Shown in pieces: positions 61,514 through 64,000 of a stretch of DNA of 64,000 nt. A model generated the notes under the pieces. The model saw only the letters and a list, made by a program, of their open reading frames with translations, did no database searches and was not told the DNA's origin. Positions within the stretch are counted from its first letter, which is position 1. Each line of letters starts with the position of its first letter. The stretch comes from an uncultured Ruminiclostridium sp. (lineage in GTDB: Bacteria > Bacillota > Clostridia > Oscillospirales > Ruminococcaceae). Where the stretch lies: the NCBI GenBank assembly GCA_934454635.1, contig CAKSFR010000002.1:175028-239027 (forward strand), read 5' to 3'. The position numbers and the translations under genes are program-made.

Positions 61514-62194
61514 ATGAAAGAATATATTCCCATTTTGAAAAAAATGAAGCTGTTCGAGGGCGTTGACAGCGACGGAATAGCCGCAATGCTGGAGTGTCTT
61601 AACGCTCGGCTCTGTAATTATAAAAAAGGGGAGTTTATTTTTCGGCAGGGCGATATGATTACTTGTTTTGCTGTTCCGGTCGAGGGAAGGCTTCTTATAC
61701 AAAGCGACGATTATTGGGGAAATCGCAGCATAATAAGCGCTGTTGAGGTCGGCGAGCTTTTTGGAGAGGCTTACGCCGCGCCGGGGAGCGGACCGTTTCC
61801 GAACAGCGCTATGGCGGTTGAGGACAGCAAGGTCATTCTTTTCGATGCAAACGGTATAATGGGCGGATGTGCCGAAAGCTGTAAATTTCACTCGACTGTG
61901 GTACAGAATCTTTTTTTCATTATTTCGGAAAAGAACCGCAGACTTATGCAAAAGCTGGGGTATATGTCGAAGCGCACAACGCGTGAAAAGCTTATATCTT
62001 ATCTTTCCGAGGAAGCAAAGCGAAGCCGAAGCGGTACATTTTCAATACCGTTCGACAGGCAGCAGCTTGCGGATTTTCTTTCCGCCGAGCGCAGCGCTAT
62101 GTCGAGGGAGCTTTGCAAAATGCGCGACGAGGGACTGATCTCATTCAGAAAGAATACGTTTACGCTGCTTGATAACGGCGGTGAAAAGCTGTAA
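61514..62194 (+). CDS. Crp/Fnr family transcriptional regulator
   Basis: 226 residues from the ATG at 61514 (AAAGGAGG upstream). A cyclic-nucleotide-binding-like domain (KKGEFIFRQGD, FGEAYAAPGSG) and a C-terminal helix-turn-helix (DRQQLADFLSAERSAMSREL). Fnr-like regulators of this type, next to Fe-S proteins, often respond to oxygen, nitric oxide or heme; the effector here is unknown. Confidence 0.9.
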   Translation: MKEYIPILKKMKLFEGVDSDGIAAMLECLNARLCNYKKGEFIFRQGDMITCFAVPVEGRLLIQSDDYWGNRSIISAVEVGELFGEAYAAPGSGPFPNSAMAVEDSKVILFDANGIMGGCAESCKFHSTVVQNLFFIISEKNRRLMQKLGYMSKRTTREKLISYLSEEAKRSRSGTFSIPFDRQQLADFLSAERSAMSRELCKMRDEGLISFRKNTFTLLDNGGEKL

Positions 62195-62208
62195 AAATAA
62201 AAACAAAA

Positions 62209-62240
62209 AATCCGCCTCGTATTTTTGCGAAGCGGATTAA
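62209..62240 (+). terminator. Intrinsic terminator of the Crp/Fnr gene
   Basis: AATCCGCCTCG pairs with CGAAGCGGATT (one mismatch). Confidence 0.7.
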
Positions 62241-62323
62241 TATTAATCACCAATAAAGCCATAGATAAAAATTCTCAACCTATATATGCAGAGATTATAC
62301 TCAATTTTAATTGGCGCTGAGTA
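62241..62323. mobile_element. MITE-like element, copy 5 (inverted, short)
   Basis: 83 bp between TA pairs. Reverse complement matches the other copies but lacks about 17 bp at one side of the centre. It lies 12 bases before the stop of the next minus-strand gene. Confidence 0.75.
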
Positions 62324-62334
62324 TAAATTTTCAG

Positions 62335-63825
62335 TTATACCGTCAGCTTTTCAAGCTCCTGCGCCATATTTTTTATATCTCGCACCATCGTGCCGAGTGT
62401 TTCGGTTCCCGCGCTGTTTTCCTCAATCGCGGCGGCAACGTGCTGCACCGCTCCGCAGTTGCTTTCGATATTCTTGCTTACGCTTATGAGCTGCGCCGAA
62501 ACGCTTTCGCCGTTTGTGAATACGTTTCCGATAACGCTGTTCATGCTGCCGATATTTTCGGTAACCTCGCTGTTTGAGCGGCTTACCTGTTCCGCCGAGA
62601 GCTTTATCTGCTCCATGCTTTCCATGCCGCTGCGCGTAAGCGAGGCATTTTTCTCCATTGCTTCAACTGCGTTGCTGATATTGCTTGTAACAAGTCCGAT
62701 TATTTCGTCTATCTCCGTTGCGGCTTTCGCGGTTTTTTCTGAAAGAACCTTTATTTCGGATGCAACTACCGCAAATCCGGCGCCCGCTGCGCCCGCATGA
62801 GAGGCTTCGATCGAAGCGTTTATCGCAAGAATATTCGTCTGGGTGGCAATATCGGTAATCATTTTTGTTATTTCGACTATGCGGCGCGATTGCTCGGAAA
62901 GCTGTCCGATAATTTCTCTGCTTTTGTCCGTGCCTTTACAGATTTCGTCCATTTCGGAATAAGCAAGGGTAATTTTCTTGTCATTTTCGTTGGTCAGCTT
63001 GTTCGCGCGGTCGATAAGCCCCGCGATTTGTTCGCTTTTGTCCGAAAGATTTTTAAGGCTTTCCGAAATCTGCGACATACTGTCCTCGACCGTTCTTATG
63101 TGATTGAAGTTTGCGTCGCTGTCGCGCATTACATTTGAGGTTTCATCGGTTATGCTGCGGTTTGCTTCGGTCGAAGCGGCTGATATCTTGTCAAGCTCCG
63201 TAACGGTTTCAAGCAGCTTGCGCGAAACCTCGAGAGATTTTTCCTGCATTATGCGCTGCTGCTCCGCACCCATAAGGTTTCCGAGCATTGAGGCGGTACG
63301 CTTTGTGAGCATTGAAAAAATGCAGGACATACAGAAGAGAATTATTGCGCGGGGAACGATTCCGAAGAGGATGACCCGTTTCATATCCGTAATGTTGTGG
63401 TCGGATACAAAATCAAAGCTGTACGACATGAACTGACCGGCGGAAACGCCGATTATCGTGGCGATAGTCGTAAAAAGATTCAGTTTTCCCGAGAAAAACA
63501 GGCTTGCAATCGCAATCGGATATATATACAGCAGGACGGCGTGGAACGAAAGTGTTACCGTAAGAATCAGCGTAAAAATGACCGAACAGCTTACCGTTAC
63601 GAACTTGACCCATTCGCCCTCCATTTTAAGTACGTTTACAACTATTGTCGGAGCGAGTAGGAAAATTTCTCCCAGCACAAACGCCGTAACCATTACGCCT
63701 AAATCCACCGTAAAAATACCGACAATGTCTAAAATCAGCACGAGAACAAAAGCTATTCCCGTTATCATCATTACTTTCGCGGCGGCTTTATTTGCTCCGC
63801 GCTCATTTTCTTTTAATAATTCCAT
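62335..63825 (-). CDS. Membrane chemoreceptor without periplasmic sensor (MCP-like)
   Basis: 496 residues from the ATG at 63825 (AAGGGAAG upstream). Five to six membrane helices in the first ~190 residues (GIAFVLVLILDIVGIFTVDL and others) and no extracellular sensor domain; then a coiled coil and the signalling tip DIATQTNILAINASIEASHA. It may sense membrane state or intracellular signals. The MITE-like element lies just after the stop. Confidence 0.88.
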   Translation of the reverse strand: MELLKENERGANKAAAKVMMITGIAFVLVLILDIVGIFTVDLGVMVTAFVLGEIFLLAPTIVVNVLKMEGEWVKFVTVSCSVIFTLILTVTLSFHAVLLYIYPIAIASLFFSGKLNLFTTIATIIGVSAGQFMSYSFDFVSDHNITDMKRVILFGIVPRAIILFCMSCIFSMLTKRTASMLGNLMGAEQQRIMQEKSLEVSRKLLETVTELDKISAASTEANRSITDETSNVMRDSDANFNHIRTVEDSMSQISESLKNLSDKSEQIAGLIDRANKLTNENDKKITLAYSEMDEICKGTDKSREIIGQLSEQSRRIVEITKMITDIATQTNILAINASIEASHAGAAGAGFAVVASEIKVLSEKTAKAATEIDEIIGLVTSNISNAVEAMEKNASLTRSGMESMEQIKLSAEQVSRSNSEVTENIGSMNSVIGNVFTNGESVSAQLISVSKNIESNCGAVQHVAAAIEENSAGTETLGTMVRDIKNMAQELEKLTV

Positions 63826-63868
63826 TTTACTTCCCTTTCCCATGTATCATAAAATTATATACAAATTT

Positions 63869-63897
63869 ATTATATCACGAATGTTAAATATTGTCAA
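63869..63897 (-). promoter_or_regulatory. Promoter of the second chemoreceptor gene
   Basis: On the minus strand TTGACA (63897-63892) and TATAAT (63874-63869), 17 bp apart. Confidence 0.87.
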
Positions 63898-63925
63898 TAA
63901 TTGGGTGAAAAATTCCCCGCAGGTT

Positions 63926-63939
63926 TTGTAACGTTACAA
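63926..63939. promoter_or_regulatory. Perfect 14 bp palindrome
   Basis: TTGTAACGTTACAA. It looks like an operator for a gene beyond the right end of the window; no reading frame starts nearby. Confidence 0.5.
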
Positions 63940-64000
63940 TAGATGTGAGACCGAGAAATAGAAAAAATGATTGAGATCTGTTAGAATAGAGTTCACCACA

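Overview
The window looks like a chromosome segment of a motile, Gram-positive anaerobe of the class Clostridia, probably Oscillospiraceae/Ruminococcaceae. The evidence is a complete Clostridia-type S10-spc-alpha ribosomal cluster (zinc-type S14 and L36, a KOW protein between map and infA), sigma-A promoters with TTGACA/TATAAT boxes 17 bp apart, a tryptophan T-box, HPr with both His15 and Ser46, a LexA/S24-type repressor, flagellar/chemotaxis genes and a GH94 disaccharide phosphorylase. The genus is inference. I found no rRNA, CRISPR array or transposase.

Layout. 1-794 holds no gene, only GC-rich hairpin islands. 795-4218: an alpha/beta hydrolase, rimM, trmD, ptsH (HPr) and a lipoprotein. 4219-4796: another hairpin island, then the promoter of the ribosomal operon. 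4797-20559: rpsJ to rplQ, 32 genes including secY, adk, map, infA and rpoA, closed by a terminator. Then tRNA-Arg(ACG), thrS, a hairpin island, a small membrane protein with a membrane-anchored Mrr-like nuclease, a degenerate GGDEF protein and a fused ispDF. 27015-27529 is another island. 27530-28983 is a phage-like switch (DUF1492-like and zinc-ribbon genes divergent from an S24 repressor). 29176-38047: PC4-like ssDNA-binding protein, phosphoesterase, D,D-carboxypeptidase, rlmH, a membrane protein, ADP-ribosylglycohydrolase, WYL regulator and Rel. 38048-39838: Trp T-box and trpB-like gene. 39839-40579: tandem-repeat island. 40580-48754: a motility block (cheA-cheW-cheR-cheB-gtrA leftward, a FliK-like gene and flhX rightward, and a gene with a sigma-D-type promoter). 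48906-50789: lipoprotein, ECF sigma factor and anti-sigma factor. The remainder holds a DUF11 protein, small regulators, GH94 phosphorylase, two methyl-accepting chemotaxis proteins, and an Fe-S protein divergent from a Crp/Fnr regulator.

The most striking signal is not a gene. Six intergenic sites (185-286, 602-703, 4306-4424, 22986-23078, 27115-27220, 60462-60566), plus a cut one at position 1, can each fold into a DNA or RNA cloverleaf of about 100 nt: a GC-rich closing stem around three nearly abutting hairpins, many with a C-GAA-G loop. The stem sequences differ almost completely between copies while the architecture is kept. Three copies have related right-hand flanks ending near AAAGCCGCC, and a second module (CTTCGTCGGC...GGCTTTCAAT) recurs in the islands. 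I do not recognise this as a named family. A second, AT-rich family of five MITE-like elements (83-100 bp, inverted-repeat ends, next to TA) sits close to gene 3' ends between 29 and 62 kb. Two genes appear to use very rare start codons: rlmH (ATA) and, less surely, the zinc-ribbon gene (ATT).
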